Notes: generated from the letters alone by a model not told the origin. A stretch of DNA of 64,000 bases from Candidatus Rhodoferax randersensis (GCA_016718155.1 JADKEH010000014.1:151533-215532); one strand, 5' to 3'; positions 46,815 through 57,770 are shown, counted from the first letter of the stretch. Translations and numbers: made by a program.

Positions 46815-47138
46815 ATGGCAATCAACGAGGGCATCCCGTTTCCAAAACTCATTGATGAGGAAGAGGAAGACTGGACCACCCGACCGACCCCACTGCATGA
46901 ACTGCCTGTCGCGGAACGCATGGGCATGGCCCTGGACGTGCTTGAAGGGCATCACAAGCGGATTTTTACGGCCATCACCACCATCTGGGGTCACAAAGAG
47001 TGCAGCCGCTACATGCAGGGGCTGATCATGAATGGCGGTGAAGGCACCGGGCGAGACCGCGTCGGGTTCAAACCCGAAATCCTGTCCGCGCTGATGACGC
47101 TGGACCTGCTGCACGACCAGCAGTTTGGCCGCCTGTAG
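46815..47138 (+). CDS. Small conserved hypothetical protein
   Basis: 107 residues, acidic near the start (LIDEEEEDWTTRP), no membrane segment or signal peptide, no motif I recognise. The segment LDVLEGHHKRIFTAITTIWGHKECSRYMQGLIM is helical and includes two His and one Cys. Good coding character and a Shine-Dalgarno-like GGAGCGAG a few bases before the ATG support a real gene. It stands alone between tRNA-Ser and a repeat cluster. Confidence 0.65.
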   Translation: MAINEGIPFPKLIDEEEEDWTTRPTPLHELPVAERMGMALDVLEGHHKRIFTAITTIWGHKECSRYMQGLIMNGGEGTGRDRVGFKPEILSALMTLDLLHDQQFGRL

Positions 47139-47188
47139 TCTTCACCAAGTGACATGGGCTATTGCCCACCCCATATCGTGAACGGACT

Positions 47189-47408
47189 CCGTCATTGCGA
47201 GTCTCCCGAATCCGCACCGATACCGCACACGGACCTTGAACCAGCATCGTCATCGCGAGGCCGCAGGCCGTGGCGATCCATGGATGCCGGGGTCCTGGAT
47301 TGCTTCACTTCGTTCGCAATGACGACTGGTTCATGGAAAGGAGCGAAGCGACGTGGCAATCCATGTAGTCGGGAGTCCTGGATTGCTTCACTTCGTTCGC
47401 AATGACGA
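47189..47408. repeat. Dispersed palindromic repeat, copy 4 (compound)
   Basis: Begins CCGTCATTGCGAG and ends TTCGCAATGACG. Two nearly identical inner ends (TGGATTGCTTCACTTCGTTCGCAATGACGA at both 47299-47326 and 47380-47408, roughly) show a local duplication of one arm. It fills most of the 345-bp space before the oligopeptidase gene, which is otherwise empty apart from that gene's leader. Confidence 0.75.
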
Positions 47409-47483
47409 AGTTCTTTCGCGTTAACCTGGCCTTGCATCCACCGGGCCATCGCCGCCCACATCCGTTTTTTCTGGAGCAGCCTC

Positions 47484-49550
47484 ATGAACGACACGTCGAG
47501 CGGCTTTGCCGCTGCCAACCCCTTGTTGGGTGACTGGAACGCCCCCTATGGCTTGCCGCCTTTCGCCACCGTCGAGGCCGCCCATTTTGCGCCCGCGTTC
47601 GACACCGCGATGGCGGCCCATCGCGCCGAGCTTGACGCCATCGCACAGCAGCACGCGGCGCCGGACTTTGACAACACGGTGGCCGCGCTGGATCAGAGTG
47701 GTCGTTTGCTGGAGCGCGTCTCGCTGCTGTTTCACAACCTGACCGCCAGCGAAACCTCACCCGCCCTGCAAGCAGCGCAACTCGAACTGGCACCCCGCAT
47801 CGCCGCGCACGAGAACGCGCTCTACATGCACGCCGGGCTTTTCCAGCGCATCGACGCCCTGTATCAGCAACGCGACAAGCTGCCGCTCACCCCAGAGCAA
47901 CGGCGCCTGCTGGAGCGCGTGCACCTGGACTTTGTTCGTGCTGGCGCCAAGCTCTGCGCTGCAGAGCGTCTGCGCTATGGCGAGTTGATGCAGGAGCTGG
48001 CCTCGCTGTGCACCCAGTTCACACAAAACGTATTGGCCGACGAAGCCAGCTTCGCGCTTGAACTGCAGGGCGAGGCCGACCTGGCTGGTCTGCCGGCGTT
48101 CCTGCGCAGTTCGGCGCAGTCGGCGGCCCGCCAGCGTGGCTGGGGCGAGCAGCGCTACGCCATCACACTCTCACCCTCCCTGGTGGAACCGTTTCTGACT
48201 TTTTCGTCGCGCCGCGACCTGCGCGAAGCGGTGTGGCGCTCGCGCAAGGCACGCGGCAGCCACGCCGGTGCGCACGACAACCGGCCCATCGCCGCGCGGA
48301 TCGTGGCACTGCGCCAGGAGCAAGCCGCCTTGCATGGCTACGCCAGTTACGCCGACTATGAATTGGTCGACCGAATGGCGGGGCAGCCCTCGGCGGTGCT
48401 GGACCTGCTGCACCGCGCCTGGGAACCGGCCAAACAAAAGGCCGCACATGACCGGGCCGACCTGACAAGCATGGCGCAGTCACTGGGTGAACCCATCCCC
48501 CTTGCTGCCTGGGACTGGCGCTACCTGGCGGAGAAGGTGCGCCAGGCGCGCTTCAATCTTGACGACGCCGAAGTCAAACCCTACTTCACGCTGGACAACA
48601 TGATTGGCGCCATGTTCGATTGCGCGGGCAAACTGTTCGGCCTCCAGTTCACTGAGCAGAGAGGCCAGACGCTGCACCATGCCGACGCGCGACTGTGGGA
48701 GGTGCGCGGGCGCGACGGCGAGCTGATGGGCCTGTTCATCGGGGACAACTTCGCCCGTGCCAGCAAGCGCAGCGGCGCCTGGATGAGTGTGTTCCGCAGC
48801 CAGTCAGGCCACGGCGGGGGCACGCTGCCGATCGTGATCAACAACAACAACTTCGCCAAAGCCGATCCGACGCTGCTGAGTTTTGAGGACGTGAAAACCC
48901 TGTTTCACGAATTCGGCCACGGCCTGCACGGTCTGCTGTCCAAGGTCACTTACGAGCGCCTGGCGGGCACCCAGGTACTGCGTGACTTCGTCGAACTACC
49001 GTCGCAACTGTTCGAGAACTGGGCGCTGGTGCCGCAAGTGCTGACCCGGCATGCGCGGCACTTCGAGACTGGCGAGCCGATCCCGCAGCCCCTGCTGGAG
49101 CGTCTGATGCAGGCGCGCCGCTTCGACCAGGCCTGGGCCACGGTCATGTACAGCGGCCCAGCGTTGATTGACATGGCCCTGCACTCCTTGCCCAACGGCA
49201 CACCGGTGGACATCGAAGCCTTCGAAGATGCGCAATGCGTCGCACTGGGCATCCCGGCCGACATCGGACAACGTCACTACCTGTCGCACTTCCAGCACCT
49301 GTTTGCCGGCTCCAGCTACGCGGCGGGCTACTACGTCTACATGTGGGCCGAAGTGCTGGAAGCCGATGGCTTCGAAGCCTTCACCGAGACTGGCGACGCC
49401 TTCGATGCAGCGGTGGCAGCCAAGCTGTTGGAGCATGTCTACAGCGCCGGCAACAAGCAGGACCCGGCGACAGCGTTCCGGGCGTTTCGCGGGCGCGATC
49501 CGCGCGTTGAGCCGATGCTGGCAAAGCGCGGATTATTCCCGGTCAACTGA
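47484..49550 (+). CDS. prlC: Oligopeptidase A, M3-family zinc metallopeptidase
   Basis: 688 residues, cytoplasmic, degrades peptides of roughly 6 to 20 residues including cleaved signal peptides. The zinc motif HEFGH is in VKTLFHEFGHGLHGLL, with the third ligand Glu in the following DFVELPSQLFENWAL block. The start NPLLGDWNAPYGLPPFATVEAAHFAPAFD is the usual OpdA N-terminus. The C-terminus ASSYAAGYYVYMWAEVLEADGF and FRGRDPRVEPMLAKRGL is complete. It converges with the diacylglycerol kinase gene, overlapping its end by 8 bp. Confidence 0.93.
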   Translation: MNDTSSGFAAANPLLGDWNAPYGLPPFATVEAAHFAPAFDTAMAAHRAELDAIAQQHAAPDFDNTVAALDQSGRLLERVSLLFHNLTASETSPALQAAQLELAPRIAAHENALYMHAGLFQRIDALYQQRDKLPLTPEQRRLLERVHLDFVRAGAKLCAAERLRYGELMQELASLCTQFTQNVLADEASFALELQGEADLAGLPAFLRSSAQSAARQRGWGEQRYAITLSPSLVEPFLTFSSRRDLREAVWRSRKARGSHAGAHDNRPIAARIVALRQEQAALHGYASYADYELVDRMAGQPSAVLDLLHRAWEPAKQKAAHDRADLTSMAQSLGEPIPLAAWDWRYLAEKVRQARFNLDDAEVKPYFTLDNMIGAMFDCAGKLFGLQFTEQRGQTLHHADARLWEVRGRDGELMGLFIGDNFARASKRSGAWMSVFRSQSGHGGGTLPIVINNNNFAKADPTLLSFEDVKTLFHEFGHGLHGLLSKVTYERLAGTQVLRDFVELPSQLFENWALVPQVLTRHARHFETGEPIPQPLLERLMQARRFDQAWATVMYSGPALIDMALHSLPNGTPVDIEAFEDAQCVALGIPADIGQRHYLSHFQHLFAGSSYAAGYYVYMWAEVLEADGFEAFTETGDAFDAAVAAKLLEHVYSAGNKQDPATAFRAFRGRDPRVEPMLAKRGLFPVN

Positions 49551-49956
49551 GGCGCTGCCACAGCGCCAAGCCCCAGGTGGTGGCGCACAGCAACAGACTC
49601 AGCAACACGGCGGCGCTGCCCATGTCCTTGGCGCGCTTGGACAGGTCGTGCCACTCCGGTCCAACGCGGTCAATGGCCGTCTCGATGCCGGTGTTGAGCA
49701 GTTCCACCACCAGCACGAAGACCACCGAGCCCGCCAACAACACGGTTTCCACCCAAGAGCGGCCGAGCCACACCGACAGGGGCAACAGCACCATGGCTGC
49801 AATCGCTTCTTGCCGAAATGCGGTCTCCCCCCAGGCGGCCCGAAGACCGGCCAGCGAATAGCCAAACGCGTGCCACATGCGGCTGACGCCGACGCGTGTT
49901 TTTTGTGGATTGACGATGGCCTCAGCCGGGGTCGTCGGCGGTTCTTCACCCCTCAT
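49543..49956 (-). CDS. dgkA: Diacylglycerol kinase
   Basis: 137 residues from the ATG at 49956, which has a GAGG Shine-Dalgarno. Small integral membrane enzyme that phosphorylates diacylglycerol to phosphatidic acid. Signature: ETAFRQEAIAAMVLLPLSVWL followed by VVELLNTGIETAIDRVG and SKRAKDMGSAAVLLSLL, giving three helices and the conserved Glu, Asn, Lys and Asp residues of the active site. The frame is open to 50001 but that part overlaps the livF end. Confidence 0.9.
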   Translation of the reverse strand: MRGEEPPTTPAEAIVNPQKTRVGVSRMWHAFGYSLAGLRAAWGETAFRQEAIAAMVLLPLSVWLGRSWVETVLLAGSVVFVLVVELLNTGIETAIDRVGPEWHDLSKRAKDMGSAAVLLSLLLCATTWGLALWQRLS

Positions 49957-49990
49957 GGCCGGTACCTCGCAGACCGGTGCGAGAGGCGCC

Positions 49991-50707
49991 TCACTCGCCA
50001 AGGTACGCGGCGCGAACCTTGGGGTCGGTCAGCATGGTCTTGGCGTCACCCGACATGGTGATCAGGCCGGAATCCATGACATAGCCACGGTTGGCAATTG
50101 CCAGGGCGCGGCTGGCGTTTTGTTCCACCAGCAGCACGGTCACACCCTGGGCATAAACATCGCGCACCACCTCGAAGATCTTGTCCACCATGATCGGCGA
50201 CAGCCCCATCGACGGCTCATCGAGCAACAGCACCTTGGGCCGGCTCATCAGCGCGCGGCCCATCGCCAACATCTGCTGCTCACCGCCGGACATGGTGCCG
50301 GCGAGCTGGTCCTTGCGTTCACGCAGTCGCGGGAAGATGGTGAACACCTTTTCCATGTCGGCAGCGATCTCGGGCTTGTCGTTGCGGATGTGGGCACCCA
50401 TCTGCAGGTTTTCGATGATCGTCATGCGCGTGAACACGCCCCGACCTTCGGGCACCATGGCCAATCCCTGCTTGACCAGGTCCCACGGCCCCTGGCCGCG
50501 AATGCTCTTGCCCATGTACTCGATATCGCCATCGGTAATCGGTAGCGTGCCGGTGATGGCCTTCATGGTGGTGGTTTTGCCGGCACCATTGGAGCCGATC
50601 AGGGACACCAGCTCGCCCTCGTTGACCTCGAAGTCAACGCCCTTGACGGCCTGAATACCACCGTAGGCCACTTTGAGGCCCTTGACTTTAAGAAGCGTCG
50701 TTGCCAT
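49991..50707 (-). CDS. livF: Branched-chain amino-acid ABC transporter ATPase LivF
   Basis: 238 residues. Walker A IGSNGAGKTTTMKAI, signature MSGGEQQMLAMGRALM, Walker B VLLLDEPSMGLSP, and the H-loop replaced by the LivF-typical LLVEQNASRAL. Last gene of livHMGF (transcribed leftwards), 8 bp after livG. It energises uptake of branched-chain amino acids, or related compounds such as urea or short amides. Confidence 0.92.
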   Translation of the reverse strand: MATTLLKVKGLKVAYGGIQAVKGVDFEVNEGELVSLIGSNGAGKTTTMKAITGTLPITDGDIEYMGKSIRGQGPWDLVKQGLAMVPEGRGVFTRMTIIENLQMGAHIRNDKPEIAADMEKVFTIFPRLRERKDQLAGTMSGGEQQMLAMGRALMSRPKVLLLDEPSMGLSPIMVDKIFEVVRDVYAQGVTVLLVEQNASRALAIANRGYVMDSGLITMSGDAKTMLTDPKVRAAYLGE

Positions 50708-50715
50708 GGTTGTTC

Positions 50716-51501
50716 CTAATGCCCGCCGGAGCCCAGATAGGCTTCGATCACTTTTTCATTGCGCTGAACGTCGGCCGGTGTGCCCTCGGCAATCTGCTTG
50801 CCGTAGTCCAGCACGGTAACGCGGTCGCACAGCCCCATCACCAACTTGACGTCGTGCTCGATCAGCAAGATGGTGCGGTTGTCGTTGCGAATCTTGTCGA
50901 TCAGCTCGCGCAGCAGCACTTTCTCGGTCGCGTTCATGCCGGCAGCGGGTTCGTCCAGTGCAATCAATTGTGGGTCAGTGGCCAGGGCGCGGGCAATCTC
51001 CAGCCGCCGCTGGTCGCCGTAGCTCAGTGTGCGCGCCTTGTAGTCGGCAAAGCGGCCGATGCCCACATAGTCCAGCAGCTCTTGCGCGCGCTTGGCGATC
51101 GCCAACTCCTCTGCCTTGAAGCTGGGGGTGCGAAACATCGCACCAATCAGACCGGAGTGGGTGCGAATGTGGCGCCCAACCATCACATTCTCCAGCGCGG
51201 TCATTTCGGCAAACAAACGAATGTTCTGGAAGGTGCGCGCAATGCCCGCCTTGGCCACCTCGTGCACGGCCGTCGGTTGGTAGGGCTTGCCGGCCAGCTC
51301 GAACGAGCCACCATCGGGCGTGTAGAGGCCTGTCAGCACATTGAAGAAAGTCGTCTTGCCCGCGCCGTTGGGGCCGATCAGCCCATACACCTGGCCACGT
51401 TCGATCTTGATGCCCACGTCACTGAGGGCCTGCAGGCCGCCAAATCGTTTGGAAACGCCTGAAACGTTGAGTACCGTGTCTTTTTGAATGGTTTCGCTCA
51501 T
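50716..51501 (-). CDS. livG: Branched-chain amino-acid ABC transporter ATPase LivG
   Basis: 261 residues. Walker A IGPNGAGKTTFFNVLTG, signature LSYGDQRRLEIARAL, Walker B LIALDEPAAGMN, H-loop LLIEHDVKLVMGLCDRVTVLDYG. It has the LivG-specific insertion with FQNIRLFAEMTALENVMVGRH. It lies 10 bp after livM. Confidence 0.92.
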   Translation of the reverse strand: MSETIQKDTVLNVSGVSKRFGGLQALSDVGIKIERGQVYGLIGPNGAGKTTFFNVLTGLYTPDGGSFELAGKPYQPTAVHEVAKAGIARTFQNIRLFAEMTALENVMVGRHIRTHSGLIGAMFRTPSFKAEELAIAKRAQELLDYVGIGRFADYKARTLSYGDQRRLEIARALATDPQLIALDEPAAGMNATEKVLLRELIDKIRNDNRTILLIEHDVKLVMGLCDRVTVLDYGKQIAEGTPADVQRNEKVIEAYLGSGGH

Positions 51502-51511
51502 GCCGATCTCC

Positions 51512-52594
<1,083 letters not shown>

Positions 52595-52604
52595 AGCGTG
52601 CTCC

Positions 52605-53534
52605 TCAGGCGCGATCTGCCACTCGCTCACCCAGCAGGCCCGAGGGTCGCAGGGTCAGCACGATGATCAAGACAATGAAGGCAAAGATGTCCGAGTAGTG
52701 GCTGCCCAGCACACCGCCGGTCAGGGCGCCGATGTAGCCCGCGCCGATCGACTCGATCAGACCCAGCAGGATGCCGCCGACCACCGCCCCGGCCAGATTG
52801 CCGATGCCACCAAACACCGCCGCCGTGAACGCCTTGAGACCCGGCAAGAAGCCCATGGTGTGCTGCACCGTACCGTAATTGGCGGCCCACATCACCCCGG
52901 CAATGGCCGCCAGCACGGCACCAATCAGGAAGGTGGCCGAAATCACCATGTCCGGCTTGACGCCCATCAAGGCGGCAACCCGCGGATTCTCAGCGGTGGC
53001 GCGCATGGCGCGCCCGAGCTTGGTGTAATGCACCACCCACATCAGCACCGCCAGCGATACCGCCGTCATGCCCAGAATCAGCACCTGCGTTGGCGTGATG
53101 ACCGCGCCGCCAATATTGAACGGCACATTGGGCAACAGCGTCGGATAGGGCTTGTAGTTGGGCTTCCAGATGATCATGGCCAGGGTCTGCAACAACAGCG
53201 ACATCCCAATGGCGGTGATCAGGGGCGCCAGCTTGGGGCTGTTGCGCAGGGGCCGGTAGGCCACCTTCTCGATGGTGAAGTTCAGCGCCGCCGCCACCAC
53301 GCAGGCAATCAGCAAGGCAATCAGCAGGATCAGCCAGCCGGGGGTGCCCGGCATCGCCTCGCGCATCAGGCCGATGATGGACCAGCTGGTCAGCGCACCC
53401 ACCATCAGCACCTCACCGTGGGCGAAGTTGATCAGACCAATAATGCCGTAAACCATGGTGTAGCCCAGCGCTACCAGGGCATACATGCTGCCCAACACCA
53501 GACCGTTGATGATCTGCTGTATCAGGGTTTCCAT
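52605..53534 (-). CDS. livH: Branched-chain amino-acid ABC transporter permease LivH
   Basis: 309 residues from the ATG at 53534. LivH features: LVLGSMYALVALGYTMVYGIIGLINFAHGEVLM at the N-terminus and the EAA-like loop RAMRATAENPRVAALMGV. The cytoplasmic end is LRPSGLLGERVADRA. First gene of the operon, whose promoter must lie between the terminator at 53610 and this start. No binding-protein gene precedes it, unlike most liv operons. Confidence 0.9.
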   Translation of the reverse strand: METLIQQIINGLVLGSMYALVALGYTMVYGIIGLINFAHGEVLMVGALTSWSIIGLMREAMPGTPGWLILLIALLIACVVAAALNFTIEKVAYRPLRNSPKLAPLITAIGMSLLLQTLAMIIWKPNYKPYPTLLPNVPFNIGGAVITPTQVLILGMTAVSLAVLMWVVHYTKLGRAMRATAENPRVAALMGVKPDMVISATFLIGAVLAAIAGVMWAANYGTVQHTMGFLPGLKAFTAAVFGGIGNLAGAVVGGILLGLIESIGAGYIGALTGGVLGSHYSDIFAFIVLIIVLTLRPSGLLGERVADRA

Positions 53535-53609
53535 AGATGAGTCTCCAATTATTGGTACACCGCAGCCCACAGCGCGGTATCACCTCTTGATCTGTCACGG
53601 ACACTTGGC

Positions 53610-53640
53610 AAAAACCCGCCAATGTGTCGTCGTTGGCGGG
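53610..53640 (-). terminator. Rho-independent terminator after mdeB
   Basis: Read on the minus strand, the 8-bp stem CCCGCCAA/TTGGCGGG (53633-53640 and 53615-53622, 10-base loop) is followed at once by TTTTT (53610-53614). It lies about 137 bp beyond the mdeB stop and just upstream of livH. Confidence 0.8.
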
Positions 53641-53776
53641 CTGGTTCGATTGTATCGAAGCACCTGTCCGGGCAAGGCATGCATCCGCGCGGGTTAACCC
53701 TGAACAATCAATTCCATCACGATAATCTCGATTCAATAAGTGGCCCTAATGAGAGTCCACGAAGTGGCTCCACAGG

Positions 53777-56461
53777 TCAGTCCAAAGCGCGACGGGCTGC
53801 CGCCTCGATGCTGGCGGCATCGACACCAAAAAAAGCGCGCAAGGCGGCACGCGTGTCGCTGCGGCCAAATCCGTCGGTGCCAAGGGTGACGTAGCGCCGA
53901 CCTTCTGGGACATAGGCGCGGATGCTCTCGGGCACGGCCACCACGTAATCGGTGGCGGCAATGATGGGGCCAGTACTTGCCTGCAGTTGCCGGGTGATGA
54001 AGGGCACAGACCCCTCTGCTTGGCCCGCAAGGCAGGGCTGTTGGCAGGCCCGGCCCTCACGGGACAACTCGCTCCAACTGGTCACACTGAACACGTCCAC
54101 ATCGATTCCCTGGCCGACCAGCAGCTCGGCCGCCTTGATCACTTCGGTCAGGATGGCGCCGGAACCCATCAAGGTCACTTTCGGCGTTTCAGTATGTTTG
54201 ACGGCATCAGGGCTTGTCAGATAGCTATTGAATTTGTAGCAACCGCGAATCACGTCTGGCTCGGCACCAGCGGGCAGGCTCGGATGCGCGTAGGCCTCGT
54301 TCATCATGGTGACGTAGTAGAAAACGTCCTGCTGCGCCACCAGCATCTCGCGCATGCCGTGGTCGATGATCACCGCCAACTCACCCGCAAAAGCCGGGTC
54401 ATAAGCCCTGCAATTGGGAATGGTGGCCGCCACCAGGTGGCTGGTGCCATCTTGGTGCTGCAGGCCTTCGCCGCCGAGCGTGGTGCGCCCCGAGGTGGCG
54501 CCCAGCAGGAAACCACGCGCGCGCTGGTCAGCCGCCGCCCAGATGGCATCGCCGACGCGCTGAAAGCCAAACATCGAGTAGTAAATGTAGAAGGGCAGCA
54601 TGGCCAGGCCATGCACGCTGTAGCTGGTGGCGGCGGCGGTCCAACTGGCCAAGGCACCGGCCTCGGAAATACCTTCTTCCAGAATCTGCCCGTCCAGCGC
54701 CTCGCGGTAGCTCAGTACCGAGCCGATGTCTTCCGGGGCATAACGCTGGCCCACGCTGGAGTAAATCCCCACCTGCTTGAACAGGTTGGCCATGCCAAAG
54801 GTGCGCGCCTCGTCGGCGACGATCGGCACCACGCGCGGCCCCAGAGCCGGGTCTTTGAGTAGGTTGCCCAGCATGCGCACAAAGGCCATGGTGGTGGACA
54901 TCTCTTTGCCATCGGCCTGCAGGGCGAACTGGGCGTAACTGGTGATCTGGGGCACCGGCACCGGATCACAAACGGTGTATCGCTTGGGCAGGTAGCCGCC
55001 CAGCTTGCCGCGCTGGTGGTGCAGGTACTGCATCTCGACGCTGTCATCGGCGGGCTTGTAGAACTCCAGGTTCTTGACCTGCTCGTCGCTCAGGGGCAGG
55101 TTGAAACGGTTGCGAAACGCGATCAGGTCGGTCTCGTCGAACTTCTTCTGGCTGTGCGTGGTCATCCGGCCCTGAGCGGCGCTGCCCATGCCGTAGCCCT
55201 TCTTGGTGTGGGCCAGGATCACGGTTGGCTGGCCCTGGTGGCACGCCGCCGCGGCATACGCGGCATGGATTTTGACGATGTCGTGCCCGCCGCGTTTGAG
55301 CCGGTCAATCTGCTCGTCGGTCATGCCTTGCGCCAGGCGCGCCAGCGCTTCGTTCTGGCCAAAGAAGGTGTCGCGGTTGAAGCGGCCATCCTTGGCGGCA
55401 AAGGTCTGCATCTGGCCGTCCACCGTGTTGGCAAAGGCCTTGGCCAGGGCCCCGGTCACGTCCCGCGCAAACAGGCCGTCCCAGTCACTGCCCCAGACCA
55501 GTTTGATCACGTTCCAGCCGGCGCCGCGGAACAGCTTCTCCAGTTCGTCGATGATGCGGCCGTTGCCGCGCACCGGGCCGTCCAGGCGCTGCAGGTTGCA
55601 GTTGACCACCCACACCAGGTTGTCCAGCCCCTCGCGCGCGGCCAGCGTGAGCGCGCTCATGCTTTCGGGCTCGTCCATCTCGCCGTCGCCAAAAACGCCC
55701 CACACCCGACGTTGCGCACAGCGCACGCCTGACGCATTGGCGGTGCCGCCGCAATCGAGCAGATTGCGGTCAGTCAGGTAGCGCATGAAACGCGCGTGGT
55801 AGATCGAGCTGATCGGGCCAATACCCATGGAGCCGGTGGGAAACTGCCAGAAGTCCGGCATCAGATAGGGGTGCGGATAGCTGCACAGGCCACGCGCGCC
55901 CTGCCCGGTGGTGGCCGCCGGCGCGGTGAGTTCCTGCCGGTAGTAGCCCAGGTCTTCGGCGCTGAGACGCCCCTCCAGAAAAGCACGCGCATACACGCCG
56001 GGCGCGCTGTGTGGCTGGAAGAACACCAGGTCCCCCAGACTGGTACCCACGTTCTCCTCGCCACGCCCCCGAAAGAAGTGGTTGAAGCCGACTTCGAACA
56101 GGTCCGCCGCGCTGGCATAGCTGGCAATGTGGCCACCCAATTCGCCATAGGCCTGATTGGCCCGCACCACCATGGCCAGGGCGTTCCAGCGCGTCAGGGA
56201 AGCCAGGCGTTCTTCTACCGCCAGATCGCCCGGAAACACCGGCTGCTGCTCGACGCCGATGGTGTTGATGTAGGGCGTGGCCAGCTCGGGCTGCCAACCC
56301 ACACGCTGGGACCGCGCCAGCCGTGCCAACTCATCCAGGATGTAGCGGGCGCGCTGTGCGCCTTGGCCTTGCAGCAGCGCCAGAAACGCTGCACGCCACT
56401 CATCCGTTTCCTGCGGGTCGTCGTCGCACAAACGGGCCTGGGCCTGCGCATCCATCGGCAT
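53777..56461 (-). CDS. mdeB: Thiamine-diphosphate E1 dehydrogenase, MdeB-type 2-oxobutyrate/pyruvate dehydrogenase
   Basis: 894 residues, homodimeric E1 of the AceE type. The ThDP motif is GDGEMDEPESMSALTLAAREGLDNLVWVVNCN, and another typical block is LGATSGRTTLGGEGLQHQDGTSH. The ATG at 56461 follows an AAGGACT Shine-Dalgarno. A housekeeping aceE would be with aceF and lpd; here it stands next to a methionine gamma-lyase and a divergent Lrp-type regulator, exactly the mdeR-mdeA-mdeB arrangement of Pseudomonas putida. There MdeB is an E1 homologue thought to process 2-oxobutyrate released from methionine. It would still need an E2 and E3 from elsewhere. The stop is followed by a strong terminator. 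Confidence 0.85.
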   Translation of the reverse strand: MPMDAQAQARLCDDDPQETDEWRAAFLALLQGQGAQRARYILDELARLARSQRVGWQPELATPYINTIGVEQQPVFPGDLAVEERLASLTRWNALAMVVRANQAYGELGGHIASYASAADLFEVGFNHFFRGRGEENVGTSLGDLVFFQPHSAPGVYARAFLEGRLSAEDLGYYRQELTAPAATTGQGARGLCSYPHPYLMPDFWQFPTGSMGIGPISSIYHARFMRYLTDRNLLDCGGTANASGVRCAQRRVWGVFGDGEMDEPESMSALTLAAREGLDNLVWVVNCNLQRLDGPVRGNGRIIDELEKLFRGAGWNVIKLVWGSDWDGLFARDVTGALAKAFANTVDGQMQTFAAKDGRFNRDTFFGQNEALARLAQGMTDEQIDRLKRGGHDIVKIHAAYAAAACHQGQPTVILAHTKKGYGMGSAAQGRMTTHSQKKFDETDLIAFRNRFNLPLSDEQVKNLEFYKPADDSVEMQYLHHQRGKLGGYLPKRYTVCDPVPVPQITSYAQFALQADGKEMSTTMAFVRMLGNLLKDPALGPRVVPIVADEARTFGMANLFKQVGIYSSVGQRYAPEDIGSVLSYREALDGQILEEGISEAGALASWTAAATSYSVHGLAMLPFYIYYSMFGFQRVGDAIWAAADQRARGFLLGATSGRTTLGGEGLQHQDGTSHLVAATIPNCRAYDPAFAGELAVIIDHGMREMLVAQQDVFYYVTMMNEAYAHPSLPAGAEPDVIRGCYKFNSYLTSPDAVKHTETPKVTLMGSGAILTEVIKAAELLVGQGIDVDVFSVTSWSELSREGRACQQPCLAGQAEGSVPFITRQLQASTGPIIAATDYVVAVPESIRAYVPEGRRYVTLGTDGFGRSDTRAALRAFFGVDAASIEAAARRALD

Positions 56462-56492
56462 GGTGAGTCCTTCGCGTCGAAAACGTTGGAGC

Positions 56493-57770
56493 TTACGTGG
56501 TCTCTGCCAGAACCGCGCAGCGCGGAGTGGCGCACGATGCGGTCGATGGCACCGACACATCCGGCACCAGGGCCACGGCCTTGTCCAGCGCCTGGGCAAT
56601 GTCGGCCAGCACATCTTCGATGTCTTCCAGACCGATGGACAGGCGTACCAAACCGTCGCTGATGCCGTGCGCGACGCGCTCTTCGGGGGTGTAGGTGGAG
56701 TGCGTCATGCTCGCCGGGTGTTGTGCCAGGGTTTCGGCATCACCCAGGCTGACGGCACGGGTGACCAGTTGCAAGGCGTCCATGAAGCACATGCCAGCCT
56801 GCAAGCCGCCCTTGAGTTCAAACGCGATCATGCCGCCAAACTGGTGCATCTGGCGCTTGGCCAGGGCGTACTGGGGAAAGCTGGGCAGGCCCGGGAAAAA
56901 CACCGTGTCGGTGGCCGGGTGGCGCTCCAGCAGTTCGGCCACCTTTTGCGCGCTCTGGCAATGGCGGTCCATGCGCAGCGTCAGCGTCTTGAGCCCGCGC
57001 ATCACCAGGTGGGCGTCCTGCGCCGACATCACGGCACCGGTCATGTCTTTCAAGCCATACAGGCGCACGTGCAGCGCCAACTCGGCGTCGGCAAAGATCG
57101 CCGCCCCCGCCGTCAAGTCGCCGTGGCCGCCCAGGTACTTGGTCATGGAGTGCACACTTACATCGGCGCCGAGCAGCAGCGGCTGCTGCAGATAGGGCGT
57201 GCAGTAGGTGTTGTCCACCACCACCTTGGCCCCGCCCTGATGCGCGATGGCCGACACCGCCGCGATATCGACCAGGCGCATGTTCGGGTTGGCGGGCGAC
57301 TCGAAATACACCACGCGGGTCTTGGGTCCCATCGCGCGCGCCACGTTCTGCGGGTCCGACATGTCCACGTGGCGAATGGCCACGCCAAAACGAGACAGAC
57401 CGTGCGTCATGAACGCGAAGGTGCAGCCGTACAAGGTCAGGTCAGCCAGCACCTCGTCGCCGGGTTCCAGCATCGACCACAGCGTGGCGGTGATAGCCCC
57501 CATGCCCGAGCCAAACACCACCGCCCCAGCACCCTGCTCCAGGCTGGCCAGACGTGACTCCAGCAAGGCCAGCGTCGGGTTGGCGATGCGGGTGTAAACG
57601 TAGCCCGACTCCTCGCCAGTGAAGCAGCGCATGCCATAGGCCACATCGGGAAAGGCAAAGGTGGCCGAGGTGTAAATCGGCGGTACCAGGGCACCCTGGT
57701 GGTCGGCTGGGTTGTAGCCGTGGTGAATGGCGCGGGTGCTGAAACCTTGGGGCGTGGTGGGGTGGCTCAT
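56493..57770 (-). CDS. mdeA: L-methionine gamma-lyase
   Basis: 425 residues. Cleaves methionine to methanethiol, ammonia and 2-oxobutyrate. It matches the Pseudomonas enzyme closely: HHGYNPADHQGALVPPIYTSATFAFP at the start, the active-site loop LYGCTFAF with the family-specific Cys, the PLP Lys in HSMTKYLGGHGD, and SLGDAETLAQHPASMTHSTYTPEER at the end. That Cys distinguishes the lyase from cystathionine gamma-synthase and beta-lyase. The start ATG at 57770 suits the family. mdeB follows after 31 bp. Confidence 0.9.
   Translation of the reverse strand: MSHPTTPQGFSTRAIHHGYNPADHQGALVPPIYTSATFAFPDVAYGMRCFTGEESGYVYTRIANPTLALLESRLASLEQGAGAVVFGSGMGAITATLWSMLEPGDEVLADLTLYGCTFAFMTHGLSRFGVAIRHVDMSDPQNVARAMGPKTRVVYFESPANPNMRLVDIAAVSAIAHQGGAKVVVDNTYCTPYLQQPLLLGADVSVHSMTKYLGGHGDLTAGAAIFADAELALHVRLYGLKDMTGAVMSAQDAHLVMRGLKTLTLRMDRHCQSAQKVAELLERHPATDTVFFPGLPSFPQYALAKRQMHQFGGMIAFELKGGLQAGMCFMDALQLVTRAVSLGDAETLAQHPASMTHSTYTPEERVAHGISDGLVRLSIGLEDIEDVLADIAQALDKAVALVPDVSVPSTASCATPRCAVLAETT

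Noticed and set aside
47189..47408. CRISPR array
   Set aside because: The repeats are palindromic and irregular, with no uniform spacers and no cas genes in the window.
53777..56461. Housekeeping pyruvate dehydrogenase E1 aceE
   Set aside because: No aceF or lpd beside it; its partners are methionine gamma-lyase and an Lrp regulator, the mdeRAB arrangement.
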